A stretch of DNA of 64,000 nt from Tenrec ecaudatus (GCF_050624435.1 NC_134538.1:113472437-113536436), one strand, 5' to 3'; counted from the stretch's first letter, positions 47,321 to 59,157 are shown. Translations and numbers: made by a program. Notes: generated from the sequence alone by a model not told the origin.

Positions 47321-48282
47321 TACATCAGGCTTATTTAATGTTATATGCATGACTGTACTTGCTTTTGTGGCATTCTGATTTGCAAAACAAATTAGGTTTC
47401 TATTGTTCTTGGAAGAAATGCATCTTCTCCTGGATTGAGAGAACTAAGGCTGTCCTATTGCCAGAGGTGAACAGTCATTCTATCATGGCTGAGAGTTCCT
47501 GAAATAAGGGATACATTTGCAGAAAGGAAGGAAAGAGAATTAAGGGAAGCCCTCTGGTCCTTCAAAGTAGAGGGAAGTCAACTTCAATTTTCAGCAACAT
47601 TATTTAACAATTCGATGTCTTTATTCTCAAATTGCGGTGGTGAAAAATGTGAAATAAGATGTAGAAAGAATCCAGCTGTGGCGTTCATTTCTGACCCAAA
47701 GTAAATAATCACTGAGAAGAAATCTTTTTTCCAAATGTTTCTGGCTTTCAACACATCCACCCTTTTAATGAGGAGCATGTCAAAGGGACCTGGGTATAGC
47801 ACCCAGAGCTGAAGGCAGCTCCTGAGTGACTCGGGATTCTGATCCAGTGACCAATGCTGATGGCCCACTCATACAATATTTAAAATGACTTCATGTCGTA
47901 GCATCTGGTTCCCATAGACACCATGGCACCTCATAAGCGACAATTATTTAAAATATTTCTTTTTTGCATAGTTAACTTTGCCCACTCTATGACAAACTTC
48001 CTTAACCTTTCGAAATTGCTTACAGTGAATCCCACACTATTTAGTAGATGACCTGCAGTTTCTCTGTTTGCGTCGCAGCTTGGCACTTTCTTTACTCTTT
48101 TCACAGTGATTGCTACATTTTTGCAGTCGGCATTAAATACTTTAAGGAGTGTTAAATAAAGTCAGAGAAAGGTACACATGTAATTAGCTGTGCCTGATTC
48201 TTGGTGCTGCTGTATCAACCACAACAAAGACTGGTACCAGTTTTCCTTTTAAAGAACAGGTGCGTTCTCCCAGAGAGATTAT
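47321..48282. other. Sequence without a recognised gene
   Basis: No repeat core recognised. A 94-codon minus-strand frame (47584-47868) has no recognisable domain. Confidence 0.4.
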
Positions 48283-48482
48283 CCCTCACTGCCATCGAAT
48301 CAGTTCTGATTCACAGTCAACGTTTAGGGCAGAGTAGAACTGACCATGTGGGTTTTCAAGACTAAATCTTTACAGGAGGAGAAAGCTTTATCTTTCTCCA
48401 GTGGAGTAGTTGGTAGGTTCAAACTGCTGACCTTGAGTTTGACAGCCCAAAGCATAATCTACTGCCCCACCAGGACTCCCGG
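48283..48482 (-). repeat. AfroSINE, full length
   Basis: The plus strand reads 'cactgccatcgaatcagttc', 'aaactgctgaccttgagttt', 'ctgccccaccaggactccc'. Confidence 0.93.
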
Positions 48483-48888
48483 TTAGGAAGTGAGAAGTTG
48501 GAATTCAGAATATAATTGCAGAGGCCTTGCCTGTGCGTCTGCCACTGGGATCTGTCTTCCTATGGCCTCTTGCTCCCATGTGTTTGTGTCTGCCCCTTTC
48601 CGTTTCTAGTGAAGAAGTGATTTATTGGGAGCCCCTCCTTCTAAGGTGTTAGCTAATTAACATAACAAAGAAGGCTTTGTTTCAAAATGGATCACTTGCA
48701 CAGATATAAACGCAAGAATTTTCTTATACATTTTGGGTAAGCAATGCAATTTGCTAGCTGACAGTCTATTTTTAAATACCGTCTAGGATTGCCGGGTTTT
48801 CTACTCATTAATTTATATTCAATCAGTAAATATTTACTAGAAATGTCTATGTGCCACTCCCTAAATTAGTCTCCCACAGAGAATAATA

Positions 48889-49085
48889 AAAACTCACACT
48901 CCTGCCATGGAGTTGACCGTGAGTCACATAGACCCCTATAGGGGAGAACTGCCCCGGGGGCTTCTGGGTCTATAACTCTTTATAGGCCTTGCAAACCTCA
49001 TCTTTTTCCCACAAAGCAGGTGGTGGTTTGGGATTGTTGACTTTGCAGTTAGCAGCTCACAGGTAACCACTACACCACCAGAGTA
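48889..49085 (-). repeat. AfroSINE, full length
   Basis: The plus strand reads 'ccatggagttgaccgtgagt', 'ttgcagttagcagctcacag', 'aaccactacaccaccagag'. Confidence 0.92.
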
Positions 49086-49342
49086 ATAAGGACAGAATTT
49101 AAAAGCAAAATAAAACAAAAGAATGTTTGCTCTCAGGAATCCTAAGGAACCATGCCTGTGGCTGTGTTAGGGAAATGTAAGCAGAGTTGTGCAGGCTGTC
49201 TGAGTGTACATGTGAGCTTGGTGTACTGACAGTTAAATAAAGGCAAACCACAGAAACCACTTGGAAAGGAAAGAAAACTGTACTATCAAAGATTATAAGA
49301 GAAGATCGATTGGCATTTGTGGACTTCTAAAATAACTGCAGA

Positions 49343-49542
49343 GGTGGGTAACCCTCACGTCAGAGCCATCTCATAGTGAGCAAATAGGGCAGAGTGATGC
49401 TGTCCCATCGGGCTTCTTAAACTAACATCTGCACTGGAACAGATTTCCAGACTTTTTCCCCCTCTGGTGAATTCGAACTGAAAAACTGTCGATTTACACT
49501 GAAGCATTTACCCACTGTGCTGCTCAGGATCAGCTACACGAC
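49343..49542 (-). repeat. AfroSINE, diverged
   Basis: 'gtcagagccatctcatagtg', 'gggcagagtgatgctgtccc' and 'ttacccactgtgctgctcag' keep the order of the reversed SINE but with many changes, so this is an old copy. Confidence 0.65.
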
Positions 49543-50764
49543 TCCCCTTTCAGTGCTGCCTTGACTTCACCCTCAGGATGGTTTTCATTCAGGTAACTAT
49601 TGCTTTTGAATCTTTCTACCGATCTGATGGCGATTAACAACAACACTCTCTCTTCCACTAGACTTGTCACATTTTGCTTCTAGTGCCCACTATCCACTCT
49701 GTCGCTCAGAGTTCCCACACCAGAGCCACCTGAGACCTGGATATTTTCTTTTCATTAAGTAAAGTATGGGTTCTTATTTTGGTACAAGTAATTACATCAA
49801 ATAATTTTACTCAGAACCTGTGAGCAATGCCTTTATTTTTAGAAGGGGATGACAAAAGTAACTTCAGGAAACAAAAAGCTCTGCTAAGGGAGTATTTCTG
49901 GCAACGTCGGGTCTTAATGTTCCCCTCAAATCACCGTGTAGAGGAAGTTGCTAGTTCTAGTCCAAATTGCGGCAAACCTTGAATTCAATGAATTGCTCAT
50001 TCCAATATAATCCTAGCATTACTGCACCAAAAATCTCACTCAATTTTCTTTGGTCTATTATCACTTTTGTCAAGCATTTTTTTCCCGTGCAAAGCAAAGG
50101 AGATCTCATTTCAGAAAAATGTTTATGTGAAGTTCTTTCTTCCTAAAGGAAAAAAAATATCTGCTTGTCTTCATAGAGACTTACAATTTTCACATTTGAA
50201 ACGAGCACCGGAAAGCAGTGTATTCTTTGACTCAAAGAAGTTTTGTTTAGTTCCTGGCTACCAATTTGTATTTTCCATAGTGCCGACAAGGGAACTTCAG
50301 CTCTGTTACCAGAGAGCTGTATATTTCATGGCGATAAATCTTGATGAACTTTAGTTTTCTCGACTGAAATATGGAGGCCCTATGTTTTAGTTATAATCGC
50401 CGATCTGTGACACATTAAAAGTTATTCTTATTCTTCAATTTTATAAAGGCTAGTTAGTATATAGGTTCTTGTACATAACAGCTTAAAATAGAATGCAATT
50501 TCTGTAGAAACTGTAACTAAGTTTAGTATATGTAAAGATTATTTAGAGTCTATGAAAATATCTAAACAAAATTGAAATATTACTGTTTCCTTGAAAAGTA
50601 ATCAACCCCTCTTTATTTTCTGTCTCTGATATTTGATCGACTCTCTTCAGTGAAAAAGGGTTTTAGAATTCAAGCTTGAGTTTATGTGACCATAGAAATG
50701 CTACTTTCTAAAAAAGAATAATTTAAAGAATTCTAAAGGCAAAATACTTATCACTATACAATAT
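49543..50764. other. Sequence without a recognised gene
   Basis: No repeat core seen. A 95-codon plus-strand frame (50067-50354) has no recognisable domain. Because it is free of recognisable young repeats, this stretch is a reasonable place to look for conserved non-coding sequence. Confidence 0.4.
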
Positions 50765-52652
50765 TAAAAGAAGATGTAAAGGATTCACAGTCACTGTACC
50801 AAAAATAATTGATCCATGTTCAATTGTTCAAGGAAATAGCATATGATCAATAGCTGACATTTGTATGGGTAGAAGTCCAAGCTTCCCTAAAGGCATTGGT
50901 GAACCCAAAGCTGCAGGTATTTATGAAAGACCACTTGAGATATGTCAACAAATGCCTAACATACTAACTTGCTTATTCCAAGACACCTGGACTAAACTTA
51001 CTTGGTCAACCAACTGAAACAGACCCCACAGTGTGTGGAAATTATAAAAGAATAACTTTAATATCACACGTAAGTAAGATGTTGCTGAGGATATTTCAAA
51101 AATAGTTACAGCCGTGCATCAATAGGGACCTGTTCGAAAGTTCAGCGAGTTACTGGAGAGGATGTGGAAAAAGGAGTGATATTGCTGAGTTCTGATAACT
51201 CTAGGCTGAAAGCAGAGAATACCAGAAATAGGCTTGCTCGTGTTTTATCAACTAAGAGAAGACATTCAACTCTGTGGATCATGATATTTTGATGAACATT
51301 GCAAAGAACTTAATTGGAATCCCAGAAAACTTAAACTTAATTGTGCCATTCAGAACCAGTACAAAAGCAAAGAGGCAGTGATTCAACCCACGCAAGAAGA
51401 GAGAACGTGGTTGAAATCAGCCAAAGTCTGGGCAGGGCTGCAGGCTTTCACACATATGGTGAGCAAATCACAGGGGACACCGCACTATATGGTGGAGAAA
51501 GTGGCACTAAGGTTTAAGGCAGAGTAATTAATGCAAACTGGCTTACTACAAGTAAAGAGAACGTGATGACGATGAAAGTCTACCACCTGCAGTATGGTTT
51601 ACACCTCAACAATAATAAAAAAAATGACATCACATTAGACCAGTGGTTCTCAATCTTCCTAAGGCTGCGGTCCTTTCATACAGTTCCTCTTGTTGTGGTG
51701 AACCCCAACCATAAGATTATTTTCATTGCTACTTCATCACTGTCATTTTGCTACTGTTGTGAATCATCACGTAAATATCTGATATGCAGGATATATTTCA
51801 CTGTTACAAATTGAACATAAAGCATAGTGATGAATCACTAGAACAATATGAAATTATATCTAGTGAAATATTTATTTCTACTTACAAATAAATGAAATTT
51901 TGTCTTGAAGCATGGTGTAGCATGGGTAACAGTCTTCACGCCTGGTATTGTATGTGGGCATCTCTGCATGTGGGAGGACCCACATGGAGACAGACAGAGG
52001 AGCGGTATCTCCATTCTTAAGACCATCAGAAATATGTGTTTTTCCATAGTCTTAGGCGACCCCTGTGGAAAAGGGTCGTTTGACCCCCAAAGGGGTCATG
52101 ACCCACAGGTTGAAAACTGCTGCACTAGACCAATAAGCAAGGCAAACATATGGAGAGAATAGGCAAGTTAAAAGGATCCCATTTTCTTCAGTGCACATTC
52201 AACCCCCATGGAAGCAGAAGCCAAGATATTATTCTATTTATTGAACTAGGGATCTTTTAAGGATTAAGAGGCAAAAATGTAGCGCTGAGGACTGTGGTGT
52301 GTCTAACACAAGCCGTGCTGTTTAAACTCATCTCCTACACTTGTGAAAGTTGGACAACGAATAAGGGAAACTGAAGGAGAATTGGTGCTTTTGAGCGATG
52401 CTCTTGGTGACATATATTACATATGTTATAGATTGTCTACGGATGAACAAATATGAGTTAGAAGAAGTGCAGCCCGACTTTCTCTCACATACTCTCTGGT
52501 TTAGTGAAAAAGAGAACACTGTCCAACCAGATGGATTGACACAGTGGCTGCAATACAGGGTTAAACAGGACCAATTGTGAGGAGGTCACAGAATGTGATA
52601 GTGTTTTGAATCAGAACATCCTGGAAGGCACCTAACAACATTTGTTATATAA
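50765..52652 (+). mobile_element. RTE LINE copy split by a SPIN element
   Basis: Long collinear copy. It starts near the RT N-terminal part ('gtaccaaaaataattgatcc', 'catatgatcaatagctgaca') and continues through 'ttaatatcacacgtaagtaa', 'gctgaaagcagagaatacca' and 'acctgcagtatggtttacac' to the 3' end 'aggcacctaacaacatttg'. The TAACAACA-like terminus is the usual RTE 3' end. Stops and indels abound. SPIN (51641-52122) sits inside, and the halves join at an RTE segment corresponding to 'actggaccaatgagcaa'. Confidence 0.9.
51641..52122. mobile_element. SPIN (hAT) non-autonomous transposon
   Basis: 482 bp bounded by inverted repeats: cagtggttctcaatcttcct on the left and ggttgaaaactgctg on the right. 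The subterminal 'cttaggcgacccctgtgg', 'aaagggtcgtttgacccc' and 'caaaggggtcatgaccca' are the SPIN signature. An 8-bp target copy is present on each side (cattagac and cactagac, one mismatch), as expected for hAT elements and close to the reported tCTAGa-like preference. It contains no transposase coding sequence and would have been moved in trans by autonomous SPIN. Confidence 0.96.
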
Positions 52653-53629
52653 ATAGACGTCTGTATAAATATATAAACTAGACAGTTGGGTTTTCTTGAC
52701 TAGTTGTTGGGAGAGAGCAAGGGAGAAATGTTCATAGATAATAGCTTCCAAATTATATGCTAAGCACAGAATATAAAACTATGCAATGCTAAAAATCATT
52801 AAAAACTAGCATACCGGGAATTTACTTTTCAGTGACTTTATATTCTCAAAATATCTATTAAAGCTTCTATTAATTAGATGATGTAGCATATGAAATAATT
52901 TATTAAGTCCAATTTCTGGCTCTAAACTTTAACCCTCTTTTCTTTACAAACAGCACTTAATAAAGGCTGAGTTTGGAGAGAACACATTAGATTTGGAAGC
53001 GAATGAATAACAGAAATATAGAGTACAAATTCAAATATTTGCTTCCTGATAAAGGCATGTGTAGTGTCAGCAAAACATGTGGCTATCTTCTTAAAATTAT
53101 TAATAAAAAATAAAAATAGAAATCCATAAAATGCCAAGAGGCTGGATAATGTACAAATGACAACAACAGAAAATTGTCCCATTCTGTCAAAAATCAAGAT
53201 GATCCAAACACAGCAGAAAAGGAAACTCTATGACGTTGCCCAAACTGGTCTATTTAATAATCTGATGAAATACTATTCACGGTCAACTGTTTAGAGAGCA
53301 GTAAGTTCTTAACACTCTTTGGAGTTTTGAGAGAATATTGATCAAGGGATATTGTTACTGCTTGTTTTATATTTTTATAAAATTCATTCAACCAGATTTG
53401 GGGACAATCATCTCTCAAAGTTTATATAATTAAACTTTCTTTGAAACTGTTTAATTATAATACCTCACTCTGACAATTTTGTTCAACAAAACAAATTCCA
53501 TCTACTGTGCACTAAATGCAGGAATAGAAAATTAAATAGCATGCAACTGATACCTTTGAGAAGTTTATCATATTGAAGACAAAATTTAAATAAACTGGCC
53601 TTCTACTGTTATTTTGTTGCTGAATTGGA
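52653..53629. other. AT-rich sequence without a recognised gene
   Basis: Nothing recognised. Confidence 0.4.
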
Positions 53630-53935
53630 ACTGTGGTACAAAGGAAAGACCTTAGATTGGCCTTTGACAACAATGTGATTTTGTGTAAGGTACTTAAATT
53701 TTCTGGGCCTCAATTTCTTCATCTCTAAAATCTGGATAACAATAATAGTGATCTTCAATATATGGTGTATGTCTAGATTAAATTGAATAATAGATGTAAA
53801 GACCTAAGTACAAAAATGATACTTGCCACCAAAAATCACTAAATAACTATGTATTTTTGTCAAATCATCATTCATGTACACAGTGCAGCTAGACAATATT
53901 CAGTAAATAGAAGTTGTTATTATTATTATTGGAAA
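53630..53935 (+). repeat. MIR-type ancient SINE
   Basis: 'gattttgtgtaaggtactta', 'gcctcaatttcttcatctct', 'ggataacaataatagtgatc' and the late 'attcagtaaatagaagttgt' with a TTATTA end follow the mammalian MIR core and tail. It predates placental diversification. Confidence 0.8.
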
Positions 53936-54100
53936 GCACTGAAGTGCCACACTGATGAAATCAAGATCCTTTGCTTAAGTAAAATACATAAAAAATATGT
54001 GGTGAGCAATTATTTGACTTGGATAGCATTCACCAGATTTTAGTATGAGAAATGAGGCTTTTGCAGAAGTCTGGGTTGGTTTGTTATCTGTCATTGTAAA

Positions 54101-54525
54101 AACCAAGCCAACCAGCCAACCAACCAACCAACCAACCAACCAAGCCAACCAAGCCAACCAACCAACCAACCTAGCAACCAACCAACCAACCAACCAAGCC
54201 AGCCAACCAACCAACCAACCAACCAAGCCAGCCAACCAACCAACCAACCAAGCCAGCCAACCAACCAAGCCAGCCAACCAACCAACCAACCAAGCCAGCC
54301 AACCAACCAACCAAGCCAACCAACCAACCAACCTAGCAACCAACCAACCAACCAACCAAGCCAGCCAACCAACCAACCAACCAACCAAGCCAGCCAACCA
54401 ACCAACCAAGCCAACCAACCAACCAACCTAGCAACCAACCAACCAACCAACCAAGCCAGCCAACCAACCAACCAACCAACCAAGCCAGCCAACCAACCAA
54501 CCAACCAACCAACCAACCAACCAAA
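54101..54525. repeat. AACC-based satellite with higher-order structure
   Basis: 425 bp of caac/ccaa tetranucleotide repeat with recurring variants (aagccagcc, aagccaacc and cctagcaacc). The cctagcaacc variant recurs at about 54170, 54332 and 54427 in the same context, which points to duplication of longer blocks. All frames are open through it (PTNQ on plus; GWLV/AWLV on minus), giving open frames of up to 211 codons that are not genes. Confidence 0.97.
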
Positions 54526-55871
54526 GACACCTATGGATTTTAACTGTGAACAGAATAGAGTGGAGACTCTGCAGTTTAAAGTATTTCCAAATTTAAAATG
54601 GAAGTTGTAAGAAGGTTGACTGCAGCTTACAGTTCTATGGAAAGTTGTCAAAGTACCAGGTACCTTCTTCACACTGAGCGGAGCAGGGGGGGGCACGAGC
54701 AGATGGGCCCTGATGGGCATCTCCACCGAGTCTTACATCCTTCTCCCTTCCCATGAGTGCCGATGGGCTTGTCTTGAACCTGCAGCCTCATGGAAAAGAC
54801 GGACGTGAAACACTTTTGAGATAAATATAAATCATAAGAGACTGGCTGCTAATGGAGAAAGAAAAAAGTTGAAATTTCATGGGATTAGGTTATATTTCCA
54901 ATTCTTAGTTGGCTCAAAAGAAGTCCAGAGTTGCTCTTGGATCGGTGCTCAGTGATGGCCAAGTCAAAGCCAAAAGGGGACTGTCGTAGACTCTGTAAGA
55001 GCCATTTGGAAGTTAAGCAGAAATGAGCACAGCGTACAGAAGTTTCTGGAGATTTTAAAAGGAGCAAGCAGCAAGCGGGAGAGAATGCATGCCCTTCATC
55101 ATGGTTGCTGCTGGTGGGAAGTCCCGGGCAATGGCTGGGAGTCCTTGGAAGCCTTCGAAAAGCTCAGGAAAGGCCCCATCACAGAGACAGGCAGGGAAAG
55201 TCAAGCCAGGTGAGCTCTTAATGACAAGGTTTTGGTTTTTTCCTCTCCCCCAAGCTTTCCTCAAACTCTGAAAAAAGGTAAAACAAACAAATAGGCTCCC
55301 CCCCCCCAAAAAAAAAGCCCACAAAGACTTGGGTGGGGGGAGGGGGAGGAGAAAAAGTGACTGAAGTGCTTGAAAACATCAAAGTAGTCATTCTCTTCCT
55401 GGCAACAGGCCTAGCACTCCCTAAACAGGGAGGACAAGGAATCTTAGTAGAAAATAAAATTGGAATGCTTCACAGTATATACAACTGGACATATTAATTT
55501 CTGAAATATAACTGTATCTTGCAACTTAAATGAATCCAAGAGTTTTGATTACTTAATAGTGATTACAGGAATCATGAATTTTGGGGTGGTTCATCTCTGT
55601 TCCCATCTGAGTGCAAGGAACAAACTAACTGTGAGAACTTTAAACTCTAAACAATATATTAAGTTGTGTTATCATAAAACACCACAAAATATGCTTGGTC
55701 GCTAGGTAGGTTATTTTACTTAAAGAGAAATATGTGTTGAAGAGATTGGCATTTGTGTGGATTGCTGTGATCCACAGGTGTCCTGTTGATTGTTGAGCCA
55801 AAAGAGTCACACCTGGAAAGGAGAAAATATCTATTTTTATTCTTTCAAAAATATTTCATATAGTAAAATAA
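54526..55871. other. Sequence without a recognised gene
   Basis: No repeat core or exon recognised. A C-run and A-run lie at 55298-55316, and G-rich sequence lies near 55331-55350. Confidence 0.4.
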
Positions 55872-56034
55872 ATTTAAAAATCATTTTATTGGGTGCTGGT
55901 ACAACTCTTATCACAGTGCATCCACCCATCCGTCGTGTCACGCACTTTGTACATATGTTGCCGTCATCATGCTCAAAACATTTTCTTTCTACTTGAGCCC
56001 TTGCTATCAGCATCTCATTGTTTCCCTTCCCTAA
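55872..56034 (-). mobile_element. L1 3' UTR fragment
   Basis: 'aaaatcattttattgggtgc', 'tacaactcttatcacagtgc' and 'cttgagcccttgctatcagc' match the L1 3' end in reverse over 160 bp. Confidence 0.9.
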
Positions 56035-56334
56035 AAAAGTACATTTTAAAAGTCACATTTTTAAGCAAGGGTCAGTATTTACTATTTTTACTTCGTGTTG
56101 CTGTTCTCCTAGGAAGCCTACTGATTCATATTTGCAGTGCTTGGCTTCAGAAAGAGGCTAAGCACGCACAGTGTTCTCCAGTGGACTTAAGGGAATAGAA
56201 CGGGTCTTATTGTGTCCTCCCTGGTGTTTCATTTGTTTTCCAGGAAATGAGTTAATTATTTGTTCTGTGGTACCATTGAAATAATTTCTAAAGAGTAAAA
56301 TGTTTGAAAATTTTACAAAAGTAAAAATAACACT

Positions 56335-56405
56335 TTTCATTTAACAAATAGTCATTAAGCATCTGCTTTGTGGCAGGACATATGACAAGAATGAGGTATA
56401 TAGTT
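56335..56405 (+). repeat. MIR/L2-like core fragment
   Basis: 'attaagcatctgctttgtgg' followed by 'caggacatatgacaag' resembles the MIR/L2 core (attgagcacctactatgtgc type). Short and old. Confidence 0.5.
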
Positions 56406-56432
56406 GAGAACAAGAAATATCCTCTTCCTGCC

Positions 56433-56927
56433 TGTGTTAGTCTGGGTAGACTAGAGAAATAAATTCATGAACATGCATATGTACATAAGAAAGGGCTTTA
56501 TATTCAAGAGCAATCGAATATTGAGAAACATCCCAGCCCAGTCCAGATAAAGTCCATAAATCCAATGTTAGCCCATATGTCCAATACCAATCTATGACTT
56601 TCTCTTCAGACTCATGAAACACAAGCAATGATGCCAAATGCAGAAAGATCACAGGCCAGCAGGTGGGAAGTCTTGTGGATCCAGTGGTAGTAGAGGCATG
56701 TCAGCACTAGCAGGGGTCTCCTTCAACTCTAGGGCTCTAGCATAATTCCATGTGTCTTGTCAACAGAAATGTCTCACTGGGAGTGAGTGTGTGCCCCATC
56801 TCCAGCAAGCTGTTTATCTCCGTCGTGCCTCCAAATGAGGTCATCAACCTGCAACCTGATTGACAGGCTTAACTCCACCTCTTCACTCTTAAGTCTCAAA
56901 TTGACAGCAGATTACTTAACTACCACA
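56433..56927 (-). repeat. LTR-like repeat, 495 bp
   Basis: The plus strand begins tgtgttagtctgggtagact and ends ttacttaactaccaca, giving TG...CA limits. The outer ends match, inverted, the start of the repeat at 1752 and the end of that at 8492-9492. The internal 'gaaagatcacaggccagcag' and 'ttgtggatccagtggtagta' are typical of this family across Afrotheria. I see no matching 5-bp target duplication. Confidence 0.6.
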
Positions 56928-58086
56928 CCGCTCTCCTGAAACTTACAGTCTATTGTAGGAATTCAGTAAACAATGATATTTGTAAATAAACCTGATGATT
57001 TCAGATAATCATAAGTCCATGGATCAAAATAAACTCTGAGTGACATGATTAGAAATTAGGAAAGAGAAAGAGAAAATTACATAGAAAAACACCTACAAGT
57101 CAAAAACAGAGGAAGGCATTCCTCCTGATTTTGGATGTTGGCAGTATTTTGAGACTGTGACCATGGGTGCAGCAAGACATTCACCAGAAGAAACAAGCCA
57201 AGGTATCATGCATTGTTGAGTATACATAACACACAAGAGCCCAAAAAAAACTACTGAGATGAAATATAAGGCAAACAAAAGAAAAGTAGAAGATTCAAAC
57301 TTTGAAAAGAAGCAAGAACGCTAAAGCAGGATGCCTGGCAAGAATCATAATTGTGGGGTATTGCATTGCATTCAGGGAGAGTAAAAAGCTTTCCCTGTCA
57401 GGGCACAGCAGCCAATGTAAACGGGGTTGGGGAGTGAACATTGGGAAAAAAGAGTGACTAGGATCAGCCTAGTCCCTGTTGTATGTAATGAGGGCCAAAC
57501 TACTGCTGAAAATTCAGTTCACAGTTGTATATTTGTGTATTTTACCTTCAGTGAAAACAGATAGCTGAATTTAATAGCATATTAAAAGTGAGTGTAACTT
57601 TAAACATGCTAGTCTCAGAAAAATCCTGTTTTGTTTAAAGTCTTAATTTGAGATGGAATCCATCCAATGGTGGTGGGTTAGTGTTTTGGGTTTTGGAACC
57701 AGGTATCGTTTGTCATGAAAATGCATGAGTTCTGGTAGAAACAGAAGACTATGTGGAGCCTACATTTATCTAGCAGAAAGTAATAAACAGGGGTTTGGTT
57801 TCCCTGCTTTTGAATTGGACACACTCACAGAAAGGAAGACTTATAATGAGACAGGAAACAGGTTTAAGGTGACGGTTTGTTCACCTGATTGAGCAAAATG
57901 GAATTTTCTCTAAGCCTGTTGTTCCTTACTCGTGGATAACCACTTGGCCTCAGTTGATGCCAGCGCCTGGTGACCTCAGGGGTTTCGGGGCCAGGGAGCT
58001 ACACTATTGATTGACTCTTCCTTGTTACTCATCGATTTTGGCTTAGTTCACCTGCCACTTCTTGCTGACCCCGGTCCTGCTTTCAG
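56928..58086. other. Sequence without a recognised repeat, upstream of an exon candidate
   Basis: No repeat core recognised. The last 30 bases form a good splice-acceptor context, described with the candidate exon at 58087-58152. Confidence 0.4.
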
Positions 58087-58152
58087 ACACCGACAGAAAA
58101 ACCCTTAGGCAGCTGCATAGGCGTCTGCGGCAGACCGAAGCTGTCAGAGATG
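58087..58152 (+). CDS. Candidate internal coding exon, 66 nt
   Basis: The segment lies between a strong acceptor (branch-like ctgac, a pyrimidine stretch, ctgctttcag) and a strong donor (atg then gtgagtgg). It is 66 nt, so inclusion keeps the frame. With a phase-1 start it is fully open and reads TDRKTLRQLHRRLRQTEAVRD. This is a basic, helix-prone sequence unlike translated repeats, and its CpG content (cgacag, gcgtctgcgg) stands out from the AT-rich flanks. The second frame has an early stop and another frame is open by chance. I do not recognise the protein. If real, it belongs to a gene spanning the window, with other exons outside it or too short to see. It could also be a chance splice-like segment. 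Confidence 0.35.
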
Positions 58153-58387
58153 GTGAGTGGCAAAGGGGAAAAGCAACTTTTCTGCCTACCAAATAAAAGG
58201 TCCTATCAGTCAAGATCCATTTAATAGCAGTGGATTTGAGTTAGTTAATAAAACTAAACTAAATGAGTCCATATCAAAACATTACTTAAAGAATGAGTGA
58301 TTTTGTAGCTCCTTATATAAAGTTCCTGTTAAATTGAAATAAGTTACCATTTTCCAAAGAAATATTCTTTTATACCAAACACTCAAC

Positions 58388-58785
58388 CAAATTCATTGTG
58401 ATTGTGTTGAATCTGACTCATACTGACTCTAGAAGTCGGAAGAGAACTGTGCCTATCTGTATCTGAGACTGTCCGCATCTGAGGCTGGCCGTAACTGCAA
58501 CTGTATGGATCTGAGACTGTATGCATCTGAGGCTGCACGTATCTGAGGCTATATAGATCTGAGACTGTATGGATCTGCGACTGAGGATCTGAGGCTGTCC
58601 GTATCTGAGACTGTCCGTATCTGAGACTGTATGGATCTGAGATTGTATGGATCTGAGACTGTACATGTCTTTACTCGAGTAGAAAGCCTCATCTTTCTCC
58701 TTGGAGTGGCTGGGGATTTTAATCAGCTAATTTTTCAGCTAGCAGCCTAACATACAACCCATGATGCCACCAGAGCTCCCTTCTC
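58388..58785 (-). repeat. AfroSINE with internal tandem expansion
   Basis: The SINE tail (ttgaatctgactcatactga) and the head (ccaccagagctccc at the right) enclose a normal middle ('tagaaagcctcatctttctc') plus an extra array at 58455-58663. A typical copy is about 200 bp; this one is about 400 bp because of the array. Confidence 0.9.
58455..58663. repeat. 16-bp minisatellite inside the AfroSINE
   Basis: About 13 units of atctgagactgtccgt, with variants at the last positions (gtatgg, gtccgt, gctgca). It amplifies the SINE segment that normally reads like 'tccgagactgtaact'. Confidence 0.93.
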
Positions 58786-59157
58786 ATAGACCAGAAAATA
58801 TAAATTATAATAAGAAATACAAAGTAATTTACTATCAGGAGACCAAGTTTTAAATTCTAGCATTTCTCTGGCCACGGCCTTCTTTAAAGCTAAATCACTT
58901 CCTCTGTGCAATGGAGTAAGGCCAACTCTAAAGGTAAAGATGAGCATAATCCATGAGAAGAAGGGACGTTTTCTCAGCATGACACGTAGCCCACAGCGCT
59001 TTCAGTAATTGCTAGTCTCCTCCTTCCCCTCGGTGTCTTTCTTATGTAAAGAATTTCTGCAATACATTTCTCTTGTATTATTGAAGTCCATCAAAAGTGA
59101 ACTAACTAGTTTATTAAATGTAGTTAGGTCTTGAAACCATGGAATATGTAAATCACA
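58786..59157. other. Sequence without a recognised gene
   Basis: Nothing recognised. Confidence 0.4.

Noticed and set aside
54091-54726. Open frame of 211 codons on the minus strand, rich in GWLV/AWLV, like a membrane protein
   Set aside because: It is the translation of a four-base tandem repeat that is open in all frames; there are no non-repeat coding features.
58455-58663. Regular short repeats suggestive of a CRISPR array
   Set aside because: Units are directly adjacent 16-mers without unique spacers, inside a mammalian SINE. It is a minisatellite.
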